A DNA stretch of 64,000 nt from VRUE01 sp963728835 (GTDB lineage: Bacteria; Actinomycetota; Thermoleophilia; Solirubrobacterales; 70-9), in assembly GCA_963728835.1 (NCBI GenBank), contig CAVSKZ010000002.1, forward strand, positions 1 to 64,000, in the 5' to 3' direction. Within the stretch, counting starts at the first letter, position 1. Every line of letters begins with the position of its first letter. The notes below the pieces were generated by a model. That model saw only the letters and a program-made list of their open reading frames with translations. It was not told the DNA's origin and searched no databases. Position numbers and translations under genes: made by a program. Of the stretch, positions 39,585-46,326 are shown in pieces.

Positions 39585-39629
39585 ATCGCACCCAGGAGGT
39601 CGGCGGTTCGAATCCGCCTACTAGCTCCA
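39585..39629 (+). repeat. tRNA-Ala(CGC) 3'-half, attachment-site remnant 1
   Basis: This starts in the anticodon loop (ATCGCAC) and continues through CCAGG, AGGTC, GGCGGTTCGAATCCGCC and TAGCTCCA, with three extra bases (CTA) before the acceptor strand. No 5' half precedes it. It is nearly identical to 45118-45162. A recombinase gene begins 130 bp downstream. Confidence 0.65.
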
Positions 39630-39758
39630 TGCAAAGCCGCTGCAAGCGTCCCTCTTCCGCTTGACCGCGCCGCCGCCGCCCGCAACGCTGAGAGGCGGCA
39701 GTCAACTCCAGGTCAACTTTCGGCCTGTACGAGGTGCCGCCCGAGGAGGAGATTCCCC

Positions 39759-40620
39759 ATGCCCCAGACCAAGAGCCCGCGCCGGACCCGGGTCGAGCGC
39801 GGCATCTACCGCCAGCCCAGCGGCAAGTACGCGGTATGCGCCCGCCGTGACGGCGTCCTGCGCTTCCGCACCGCCGGCTACGACCTCGGCAAGGCGCGGC
39901 TGCAGCGCATCGAGCTGGTAAGGAGCCCGAAGGAAGGCCGGGTACCGGCCTCGCCGCGGCTGCGCTTCGATACCGTCGCCGGCCGCCTGGCTGGCCCGCT
40001 TCGAAGCGAAGGTCGCCGCCGGCGAGCGGCCTGCGGATCTCCGAGCTTCTCGGGCTGATCTGGGAGGACATCGACTTCGCCGCCGGCCTGATCCGGGTCC
40101 GCGCCCAGCTCTCCCGCGCCCACCGTGGAGAACCTGCTCGGGCGGGTCGCGCCGAAGACGCCTGCCTCGGTGCGCGAGGTGCCACTGGTCGAGCAGCTCG
40201 GTCATCTGCTCGCCGCGCACAAGCAAGCCACACGATTCGCAGCTCCGCACGACTGGGTCTTCGCCACCGGCCGCGGCACCCCTTACGGGCACCGCAACGT
40301 CGCGCAGCGGGTGCTGCGCCGCGCGGCCGATACCGCGCAGCTGGACGGCAACGGCTGGCCCCGCTGCGCTTCCACGACCTTCGCCACACTTTCGCCAGCC
40401 ACCTGATCGTCGACCTCGGCCTCGACGTCGCCCAGGTAAGCCGGATCATGGGCCACGCCCGGATCACGATCACCCTCGACGTCACACCCACCTCTTCGAC
40501 GACGCCCGCCACGCCCGGGAGATCCGGCGGCGGATGGCGGCGAGTGAGTTCCGCCTCGCTCCTCGACGGCACTGGCGCCCACGTCTCCGCGACGTTGCTC
40601 CATCTTTCAGGATGAAGCGC
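39759..40620 (+). pseudogene. Decayed tyrosine recombinase (integrase)
   Basis: Fragments of a phage-type integrase are spread over all three frames. The N-terminal arm-binding part is RGIYRQPSGKYAVCARRDGV. The core-binding domain is largely missing. The catalytic domain gives LRISELLGLIWEDID (first Arg), then LRFHDLRHTFASHL (His-x-x-Arg) near 40367-40409 and MGHARITITLDV with the Tyr region near 40448-40490. At least four frame changes and an internal deletion of about 150 codons make it inactive. It lies 130 bp after a tRNA-Ala 3'-half, the usual place for an integrase beside its attachment site. It marks a dead insertion. Confidence 0.75.
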
Positions 40621-40964
40621 GCCACCCCGGGCCTCAGGCTATGGCTGAGAAGCTCCCGCAGCTCGTCGTTCACCCTGGTCGCGCGCGCCACCGCGCTCGA
40701 GGCATGGCGCGACACACCCCCTCACCCGTAACCAGTTCATCTGTGGGTCGAGGACGCGAGCGGGGAGGCGACCCGGGAGCGGCGGACGCGGGAAGAGTTG
40801 GAGGAAGGCATGCGGCGACCCTGCCGCTGGCTCGTGGCTCGCACCGGAGTGGAACGGGCGGTAGCAGGCGCCCGAAACGGCTCCACCACTTCGAACCGTC
40901 CGACCTAATGTGGTTGCTTTAGGTACTCTACGGTGCCTCCGTGTGAAGCGCCGGGGGAAGATCG
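40621..40964. other. No gene recognised
   Basis: This is the gap between the recombinase remnant and the channel gene. Open frames here are short and have no ribosome site. It is probably remnant sequence plus the promoter of the following two-gene operon. Confidence 0.45.
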
Positions 40965-41714
40965 ATGAGCGACCACGGACAACTGCAGAAGCTCCGCGAG
41001 GGCGTGGAGGAGTGGAACTACTGGCGGAGAGCCTCCTCCGGCGTCAGCCCGGACCTGAGGGAGGCGGACCTGACCGCCCAGGCGAACTGCTCGGGCGCGA
41101 ACCTGCGGAACGCCCGCCTCGACGGCGCCGATCTCACCGGGGTCACGCTCCAGGGCGCCGACCTCCGGGACGCCAGCGTCACCAAGGCGAGGCTTGTGGG
41201 CGTCGACCTGCGCGGGGGCGACCTGCGCGGGGCCGACCTGACGGCGGCGATCGTGGACGGTGTCAAGTACGACCGGCGGATGCGGTGCCTCGGCGCCAGG
41301 GTCGACCTCTGCACCGGAAGCCCACGGTTCATCCGCCACGTGCTGGAGACCGACTACATCGAGTCCTTCACCGCCGAGCACCCGCTCATGTCCTTCATAT
41401 GGGGCCTCACCAGCCGCCACAGCCGGTCCTTCGTCAGGGCGGCGATCGTCGCCGTCGCCATCGTCCTCACCTTCTCGCTGGCCTACTGGCTCGCGCCGGG
41501 AATGCTCCACTGGTCTAACCTTGGCGAAGCCGATCTCCCCTGGCTCAGATCGCTCTACTACTCGGCCTCGATGTTCACCACCGTGGGCACGAACACCATC
41601 TCCCCCAAAGCGACCTCGGGAGAGTTCGTGACCCTGGTCGAGGTCGTCCTCGGCTACATCTGGCTCGGCTACCTGGTCTCGATTCTCGCCCAACGCGCGA
41701 CGGCCCGCTTTTGA
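40965..41714 (+). CDS. Pentapeptide-repeat ion-channel-like membrane protein
   Basis: The protein has 249 residues. The ATG follows GGGGGAAG. Residues 30-100 are pentapeptide repeats (A-D/N-L-x-x units: CSGANLRNARLDGADLTGV), forming a right-handed beta-helix. The C-terminal 110 residues hold two membrane helices (AAIVAVAIVLTFSLAYWLAP and the last VVLGYIWLGYLVSILAQ) around a pore loop, as in two-helix ion channels. The loop reads SMFTTVGTNTISP, so the potassium-channel T-V-G-Y-G is replaced by T-V-G-T-N. Potassium selectivity is therefore doubtful. The stop overlaps the TTG start of the dehydrogenase-HAD gene, so both proteins are made together. A role in osmotic or ion stress is inferred from that partner. 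Confidence 0.75.
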   Translation: MSDHGQLQKLREGVEEWNYWRRASSGVSPDLREADLTAQANCSGANLRNARLDGADLTGVTLQGADLRDASVTKARLVGVDLRGGDLRGADLTAAIVDGVKYDRRMRCLGARVDLCTGSPRFIRHVLETDYIESFTAEHPLMSFIWGLTSRHSRSFVRAAIVAVAIVLTFSLAYWLAPGMLHWSNLGEADLPWLRSLYYSASMFTTVGTNTISPKATSGEFVTLVEVVLGYIWLGYLVSILAQRATARF

Positions 41715-43801
41715 GCAACCAGGCGAACAACGCCGGCCGCACCCGCGAGCGGTGGACGATCTTCGGCGCCGGCCGGCTCGGGCTCGGGGTCCTGGCGCCC
41801 CTTGCCAACGAGCTGAAGATGTCCAGCCTCCTCGTCGTCGCCGGCGAGACGACCTCGCCGGAGAAGGTGGCGCGCTACAACGAAGAGTCCAACTACAAGG
41901 TCACCCTGGACGAGCATCCGCACGAGACCCTGGTCTCCGACTACCACTTCGTCACCCGCTCCGACGTGCGGGAGATCATCGAATCGATCGCCGACCTCGA
42001 CACGCGCGTGGTCTCGACCTCGGTCGGCGAGGACAGGCTGCCCGAAGTTCTTCCGATCCTGGTCGCCGGACTGCGCGAACGGATCGCCAAGCACGGCTCC
42101 GGCGCGGAAGCGACTGGTCTGGTCCTGCTCATCTGCGAGAACGGGCGCGGCGCCGACGGAAACCCCAGGGCGATCGGCGTACGGGAGCAGCTGCGGGAGA
42201 TGATGCGGCCCGACAACTTCGATGCCGTCGCCGAGATCCCGATCGTCGTGATGGACTCGATCGTCCCGCTGCTGCCCGACAGGAACCTGAGCGTGAAGGT
42301 CTCCGTCGGCGACATCTGGATGGAGAACACCCCCCGCACGCGCGACGTGTTCGGGGGCGGCGCCGGGGTCCACCTAGCCGACACGGACGCGCTGTCGCTG
42401 ATCCACACCCGCAAGCTGTACTGCGTCAACACCATGCACCTGCTGCTGTCGGTGGCCGGCGCGACGGCAGGCGAGGAGACGATCAACCGGATCGCCACCG
42501 ACCCGAAACTCAAACGGCTCTGGTCGGAGGTGTGCGAGTCCCTGGCCGGCGCCACCTGCGAGCCAGGCAGCCACCACGTCACCGACGTGATCGGCGGCTT
42601 CTCGACGATCGACTACGCCAAGCGAGCCCTGAAACGGATGCAGTTCCCGTCGCTGGAGGACGGCGTCGACCGGGCGATGGGGAAGCTCCGCCTCGGCTGG
42701 TACCTGGACGACGGGCGCATCGACGGCCCCGTGGCCGACGCGGGACTGGTCGAGGAACCCGACAAGCACCCCGCGCTGGTCCACGCGATCGCCCTCGCGC
42801 TCTACTCGGTCGTCGAGTCGATCAACACCCTCGCCCTGCAGTTCGCGTGCGTGCCGAGCGAGTCCCCGATGCAGTCGTTCGACCAACACGCGAAGCGCAA
42901 CTTCGCCTCCGGCCTGGCGCTCGCGATGGAATCCCCCTTCACCGGCAACCCCGTGCGCACGCCCTTGGTCGAGGCGCTGGCGAGGGACTTCCAGTGGCTG
43001 GACGACATCAGGTCGATGCCGCTCAGCACGCTGCAGATCGCCGAGTTCCTCGCGCAGCCCATCTCGACCAAGCTGCGGGCGCTGCCGCGCCACGCTGGCG
43101 ATATCCGCTGCGTGATGTTCGACCTCGACGAGGGCCTGGTCGCGACCGAGTCTCTGCTCTACCGGGTGACCCGGGAGATGATCGAAAAGCGCTCGCACGA
43201 CGGGCAGACCCTCCCCCACGACGAATACGCCGCATACGTCGGCAGCCCGGAGCCGGACTTCTTCCGCAAGATGATCGCCAAGTACGAGATCAGGTCGAGC
43301 ACTCCAGAGGACCTGGTCCGGGAACGCGAGGAGCTCTTCATCCAGACACTGGCGACGGTCAACTCGCAGATCCTCCTCAAGCCCGGCTTCCGGTACCTGC
43401 TCCAGCTCCTGGCCGACCGGGGGGTCGACATGGCGGTCTGCTCGAACGCCTCGAGGGACCGGGTCGAGGCGACCCTCCAGCATGCGGGAATCAGCAACTA
43501 CTTCCAGAAGGTCGTCACGCCCTCCGCCGGATTCGTGCCGAAGGGCAACCTAGACGGAACCTCGATGTACGACGAAGTGCGCCAGGAACTCGGCCACGAG
43601 CCAAAGGACTGCGTAGTGGTGGAGTCCTCGCTCGTCGGCGTCTCCACCGCCGAAGACGCCGGGCTGTACACGGTCCTGGTTGTCAACGACTACACCCAGC
43701 CCAGGCGAGCGGCTCGCGCCGGAGTCCACGTGCTCGGCAACGCCCAGATGCTGAAGGCATGGTTCGTAGAGCACTTCGACCGCATCCCGACGATGGCCTG
43801 A
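41711..43801 (+). CDS. Mannitol-1-phosphate-dehydrogenase-like/HAD phosphatase fusion
   Basis: The protein has 696 residues, starting at the TTG that overlaps the stop of the channel gene. Residues 1-455 resemble polyol-phosphate dehydrogenases of the MtlD type: a nucleotide-binding G-A-G-R-L-G-L-G near residue 18, and KLYCVNTMHLLLSVAG with the Asn and His region of the C-terminal domain. Residues 465-696 are a HAD phosphatase: MFDLDEGLVATESL (nucleophile Asp-x-Asp), CSNASRD (motif 2), FVPKGNLDG (motif 3 Lys) and VVVESSLVGVSTAEDAG (motif 4, with Ser where Asp is usual). Known mannitol-making fusions have the phosphatase first; here it is last. The inferred activity is fructose-6-phosphate to mannitol, a compatible solute. 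Confidence 0.75.
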   Translation: MSNQANNAGRTRERWTIFGAGRLGLGVLAPLANELKMSSLLVVAGETTSPEKVARYNEESNYKVTLDEHPHETLVSDYHFVTRSDVREIIESIADLDTRVVSTSVGEDRLPEVLPILVAGLRERIAKHGSGAEATGLVLLICENGRGADGNPRAIGVREQLREMMRPDNFDAVAEIPIVVMDSIVPLLPDRNLSVKVSVGDIWMENTPRTRDVFGGGAGVHLADTDALSLIHTRKLYCVNTMHLLLSVAGATAGEETINRIATDPKLKRLWSEVCESLAGATCEPGSHHVTDVIGGFSTIDYAKRALKRMQFPSLEDGVDRAMGKLRLGWYLDDGRIDGPVADAGLVEEPDKHPALVHAIALALYSVVESINTLALQFACVPSESPMQSFDQHAKRNFASGLALAMESPFTGNPVRTPLVEALARDFQWLDDIRSMPLSTLQIAEFLAQPISTKLRALPRHAGDIRCVMFDLDEGLVATESLLYRVTREMIEKRSHDGQTLPHDEYAAYVGSPEPDFFRKMIAKYEIRSSTPEDLVREREELFIQTLATVNSQILLKPGFRYLLQLLADRGVDMAVCSNASRDRVEATLQHAGISNYFQKVVTPSAGFVPKGNLDGTSMYDEVRQELGHEPKDCVVVESSLVGVSTAEDAGLYTVLVVNDYTQPRRAARAGVHVLGNAQMLKAWFVEHFDRIPTMA

Positions 43802-44095
43802 GCGCCGAACCGGGCGCGCGCCCAGCACTCTCGCTGTCGCGGCAGAGTGTTCCTCTTTGCGGGTGAGGGTATCCGCGAGGAACATGACAACGCGCCGCCT
43901 CATAGGGCTCGCGGCGGCACTCGTGGCCGGGGTGCGCTCGGGCCAGACAGCCGCCGTCCTGCCCCACGGCATCGCCGCGCCGTCGACCCTCGGTCGACGA
44001 TCAGGCGCTTCTCGCCGGGCCCCGCTGTCGGTTGCCCTCTTCATCGCCGCCGCAATCGCTGAGATCGGCGGCGCCCACCCGTCTGGATGGGCTGC
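43802..44095. other. No gene recognised
   Basis: GC-rich spacer after the fusion gene. A self-complementary GGGCGCGCGCCC-like run lies near 43813. Open frames on both strands appear to be shadows without ribosome sites. Confidence 0.4.
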
Positions 44096-44382
44096 GCGAC
44101 GATTCTTTGGCTCAACGGCGAGGAAGCTTGGGTAGCCGAGGTCAAGAGTCTCACCACGACCAACGAAGAGCCGCAGCTGCGCCTCGGTCTGGGCCAAGTA
44201 CTCATCTACCGTCAGCGCCTCAAGCAATTCCACACCTCCGTAAGGCAGTGCTGATGGTCGAGTGGAAACCCCTGGACCCCGATTGGCATGCACTCTGCGA
44301 CAGCCTTGACATCCCGTTGCTCTGGCCGGGTGCACTCGCGGCTTGGAGTCTGAGGCGGAGTCCACCCCCCCCTCACCGATAG
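44096..44382 (+). pseudogene. Decayed nuclease-like C-terminal domain
   Basis: Two adjoining frames give ILWLNGEEAWVAEVKSL and EEPQLRLGLGQVLIYRQRL, then VLMVEWKPLDPDWHALCDSL and DIPLLWPGALAAWSLR. This order matches a common small endonuclease-like domain (V-x-E-V-K core, then Q-L-R-L-G-L-G-Q-V-L, then a PSDPAWARLC-like strand). A stop at 44251-44253 and a frame change separate the parts. No N-terminal region is recognisable, so this is a fragment left by insertion or deletion. Confidence 0.4.
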
Positions 44383-44620
44383 GCGCGGCCTCGAGGTCGA
44401 ATCGCCAGGACATCAATCACCTTCTCGCTCGCTCGCCGATCGAAGAGGATGCGCCACTCTCCGACGCGGAGTCTCCAGAGGCGCTCCGGTCCGCGGAGGC
44501 GTTTGATGTCCCCGTCGGGAAGCTGACGGATCGCTCGAGCTGATTCGCTCGCGATCCTTCCGGCCCAGCTTGCGGAGGGACTTCAGGGCGGCGGGGCGGA
44601 TCTCGATCCGCCATCCGCTC
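44373..44620 (-). pseudogene. RelE/ParE-family toxin (frameshifted)
   Basis: Directly after the antitoxin stop the minus strand encodes WRIEIRPAALKSLRKLGRKD and then, one frame over, AIRQLPDGDIKRLRG, RLWRLRVGEWRILFD and VIDVLAIRPRGRAYR. This is the full RelE/ParE fold with its Arg-rich strands and final Arg-Tyr. One extra base near 44540 breaks it. No standard start codon is visible in frame; a CTG or coupling from the antitoxin end is possible. With the break the toxin should be inactive. Confidence 0.65.
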
Positions 44621-44623
44621 GGC

Positions 44624-44851
44624 TCAGCCAGCGTTCAGCTCCGCCTCGGCATCTGACCAAGAAACACCCGCCTCGCTCCGCGCCTCCTTGACGGCGTGAA
44701 GATCCTCGTCGGTCAGCTTCTCGTCGTCGTAAGGAGCGGCGTCCAGCTTGGCCGCAACGGGGTCCTGGGCACGGCGAAGCAAAATCGCTGCGGCGGGGAG
44801 CGATTCATCGGGGAGCGCATCCACAAGCTGATGTAGCTCGGTCTTAGTCAT
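44624..44851 (-). CDS. Small antitoxin of a RelE/ParE-type module
   Basis: This acidic protein has 75 residues (MTKTELHQLVDALPDESLPA, with AAILLRRAQDPVAAKLDAAP and an acidic C-terminal helix ending SWSDAEAELNAG). It resembles short antitoxins that accompany RelE/ParE toxins, where the C-terminal part wraps the toxin. The broken toxin gene follows immediately. A 16-bp perfect inverted repeat lies 20 bp upstream of the start (44871-44914) and may be the operator for self-repression. The gene is intact although its toxin is not. Confidence 0.65.
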   Translation of the reverse strand: MTKTELHQLVDALPDESLPAAAILLRRAQDPVAAKLDAAPYDDEKLTDEDLHAVKEARSEAGVSWSDAEAELNAG

Positions 44852-44870
44852 CAGGCATCAAACGGTACCA

Positions 44871-44914
44871 CCCGTCTATCCCAAGGTTTAGGCGTTTTCC
44901 TTGGGATAGACGGG
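44871..44914. promoter_or_regulatory. 16-bp perfect inverted repeat upstream of antitoxin
   Basis: CCCGTCTATCCCAAGG (44871-44886) and its exact complement (44899-44914) are separated by 12 nt. The repeat sits where the antitoxin promoter should be, so an operator is likely. A terminator for rightward transcription is the alternative, but no T run follows. Confidence 0.55.
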
Positions 44915-44971
44915 CCACAACCAAAGCTTCCTTGGGAGGCGAAAAGCCCGTTCCAACCGCCTGCGCGATTT

Positions 44972-44997
44972 CGGGCACTTCTCACCAAGAGTGCCCG
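44972..44997. repeat. Hairpin upstream of tRNA-Ala fragment 2
   Basis: The 8-bp stem CGGGCACT with AGTGCCCG has a 10-nt loop. The stem bases differ from the hairpin at 39453-39478, but the shape, the loop end and the following GACTCCC are kept. It stands 120 bp before the tRNA-Ala fragment at 45118. Confidence 0.5.
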
Positions 44998-45117
44998 ACT
45001 CCCTGCATATCGCCGCATATCCCTGCTCATCTAGAGAAACTGCGCAAAATCAGCTGGTGTTAGAAAGTCCTGGAAATAGCATCTTTCTCGCCCTATCGCG
45101 CCGCACGCGCCGTATGG

Positions 45118-45162
45118 ATCGCACCCAGGAGGTCGGCGGTTCGAATCCGCCTAGCTCCACCA
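45118..45162 (+). repeat. tRNA-Ala(CGC) 3'-half, attachment-site remnant 2
   Basis: The sequence runs from the anticodon loop ATCGCAC to a complete TAGCTCCACCA end. No matching 5' half is present upstream. Unlike the three complete tRNA genes in this window, the CCA is encoded. It brackets, with 39585-39629, a 5.5-kb segment that contains the recombinase remnant, the channel/fusion operon and the first toxin-antitoxin module. Confidence 0.65.
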
Positions 45163-45239
45163 ATAAATTCGACCGAACCACGGTTGGGCGCGCTTCTGCT
45201 CACACGTGAAAGTGCGAATCAGTGTCGCGCCGGACGCTG

Positions 45240-45256
45240 ATATGATGACTTCATAT
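45240..45256 (+). promoter_or_regulatory. Palindromic operator over -10 box and start codon
   Basis: ATATGA-TGACT-TCATAT spans 45240-45256. The left arm contains a -10 box TATGAT (45241-45246), and the right arm runs into the ATG at 45255. Transcription would begin close to the ATG, so the antitoxin mRNA is probably leaderless, which fits the absence of a ribosome site. The encoded ribbon-helix-helix protein is the natural repressor. Confidence 0.6.
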
Positions 45257-45482
45257 GAGCCGCCTGCTTTCCGTCTCGCTGCCTGATGACCTCGCTGAGG
45301 ACACCGACGCCCTTGCGCAGAGCCTGGGCAAGACCAGGAGCGAGGTCGTCCGCGACGCCCTGCGCCGCCAGGTGCAACTGGAGCGCTTGGCAGCGCTGCA
45401 GCGCTACGGGCGCGGGAGGGCCGAGGAGCGTGGGGTCGGCCCCGAGGATGCCGAGACACTGGTCGACGAGCCTGCGCGCTAG
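45255..45482 (+). CDS. Ribbon-helix-helix antitoxin
   Basis: The protein has 75 residues. MSRLLSVSLPDDLAEDTDAL forms the N-terminal strand and helix of a CopG-like ribbon-helix-helix DNA-binding domain, and GKTRSEVVRDALRRQ is its second helix. The acidic C-terminal 30 residues should bind the toxin. It has no Shine-Dalgarno sequence; the start codon overlaps a palindrome and the -10 box, suggesting a leaderless message and autoregulation. The PIN toxin gene begins 10 bp downstream. Complete and probably active. Confidence 0.8.
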   Translation: MSRLLSVSLPDDLAEDTDALAQSLGKTRSEVVRDALRRQVQLERLAALQRYGRGRAEERGVGPEDAETLVDEPAR

Positions 45483-45492
45483 CCGGCGCTGA

Positions 45493-45912
45493 GTGCTGCG
45501 CGTCGCTCCGGATACCAACGTCCTGGTCTCCGCGTTCATCGCGGCGGGCCCGCCGAGTCGGATCCTCGAAGGGGCGATCGACGGCCATCTCGAGCTGGTC
45601 CTAGCCGAGCCCGTCATCGCCGAGCTGAGGCGGATTCTCACCGAGAAGCTCGGTTTCGACTCGGTCCGCTTGAAAGAAGTCGAGACGCTCCTCGCTGACC
45701 TGGCGGTGGAGTCGGTCCCAGTTCCACCAGACTCCCCCGAGGCGATCACGGGCGACCCCGACGACGATCTGATCCTTGCCTGTGCGGTGCAGGCGAAGGT
45801 CGACGTCCTGGTCTCGGGCGACCGCAGGCACCTGCTTCCTCTCGTGGCGCACCGCGGCGTTCGAATCATCACCCCGCAGGCACTGCTCGCGGAGTTGCGC
45901 GCCAACTACTAG
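45493..45912 (+). CDS. PIN-domain toxin of a type II toxin-antitoxin module
   Basis: The protein has 139 residues from a GTG start. The PIN RNase acidic residues are present: Asp in VAPDTNVLVSAF (residue 7), Glu in AEPVIAELRRIL (about 43), Asp in TGDPDDDLILACAV (about 92) and Asp in VSGDRRHLL (about 110). The length fits the COG1569-like PIN toxins, which cut RNA when free of antitoxin. It is encoded just after the ribbon-helix-helix antitoxin in the same operon. The module lies between a tRNA-Ala att remnant and the intact tRNA-Ser, a usual place for a stabilising cassette. Confidence 0.82.
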   Translation: MLRVAPDTNVLVSAFIAAGPPSRILEGAIDGHLELVLAEPVIAELRRILTEKLGFDSVRLKEVETLLADLAVESVPVPPDSPEAITGDPDDDLILACAVQAKVDVLVSGDRRHLLPLVAHRGVRIITPQALLAELRANY

Positions 45913-46103
45913 GGCGCTCTCTCTGCATCAGGCTGAAGCAAACTCCCGGGGTGAAATTAGGGAACGGTTAGGGAACGAAGCCCCCTCCGCAGGCGCCCCA
46001 TCACAATGCGGATTGCATTGGCGAAAACGGTTTTCAGAGTGCAGTCCCGTTCCCGTTCGTAGAAGAAAAGCCCCGCATGACCCAAAGATTTGGCTCTACC
46101 AAG

Positions 46104-46190
46104 CGGAGGGGGTGGGATTCGAACCCACGAGCGCCTTGCGACGCCAACAGTTTTCGAGACTGCCCCGTTCAACCACTCCGGCACCCCTCC
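46104..46190 (-). tRNA. tRNA-Ser(CGA)
   Basis: This is an 87-nt class II tRNA. The acceptor GGAGGGG pairs with CCCCTCC, the anticodon loop CTCGAAA gives CGA, the long variable arm is TGGCGTCGCAAGGCGCTC, and the T arm GTGGG-TTCGAAT-CCCAC is complete. No CCA is encoded. Its 3' 64 nt plus two flanking bases are repeated exactly at 31621-31686. The motif TAGGGAACGAA lies on both sides (45970 and 46232). Confidence 0.92.
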
Positions 46191-46326
46191 GGGGCACTGC
46201 AAAGCCAAATCCTATCGACGCCGAATCTGTAGGGAATGCTCTAGGGAACGAAACCCGATCTGAAGTCCCGCAGATGATGTGCCGATGCATTGAACCGCGA
46301 CGGCGCGAGTTCTCCCGGCCTCCGTC

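Noticed and set aside
43550..44416. Minus-strand open frame opposite the end of the dehydrogenase-HAD gene and the following spacer.
   Set aside because: It is Arg/Ala-rich without recognisable domains and overlaps three better supported features.
45118..45209. The second tRNA-Ala fragment as a functional tRNA or the 3' end of tmRNA.
   Set aside because: The anticodon arm matches tRNA-Ala(CGC), but no 5' strand for the acceptor, D arm or anticodon stem is present upstream.
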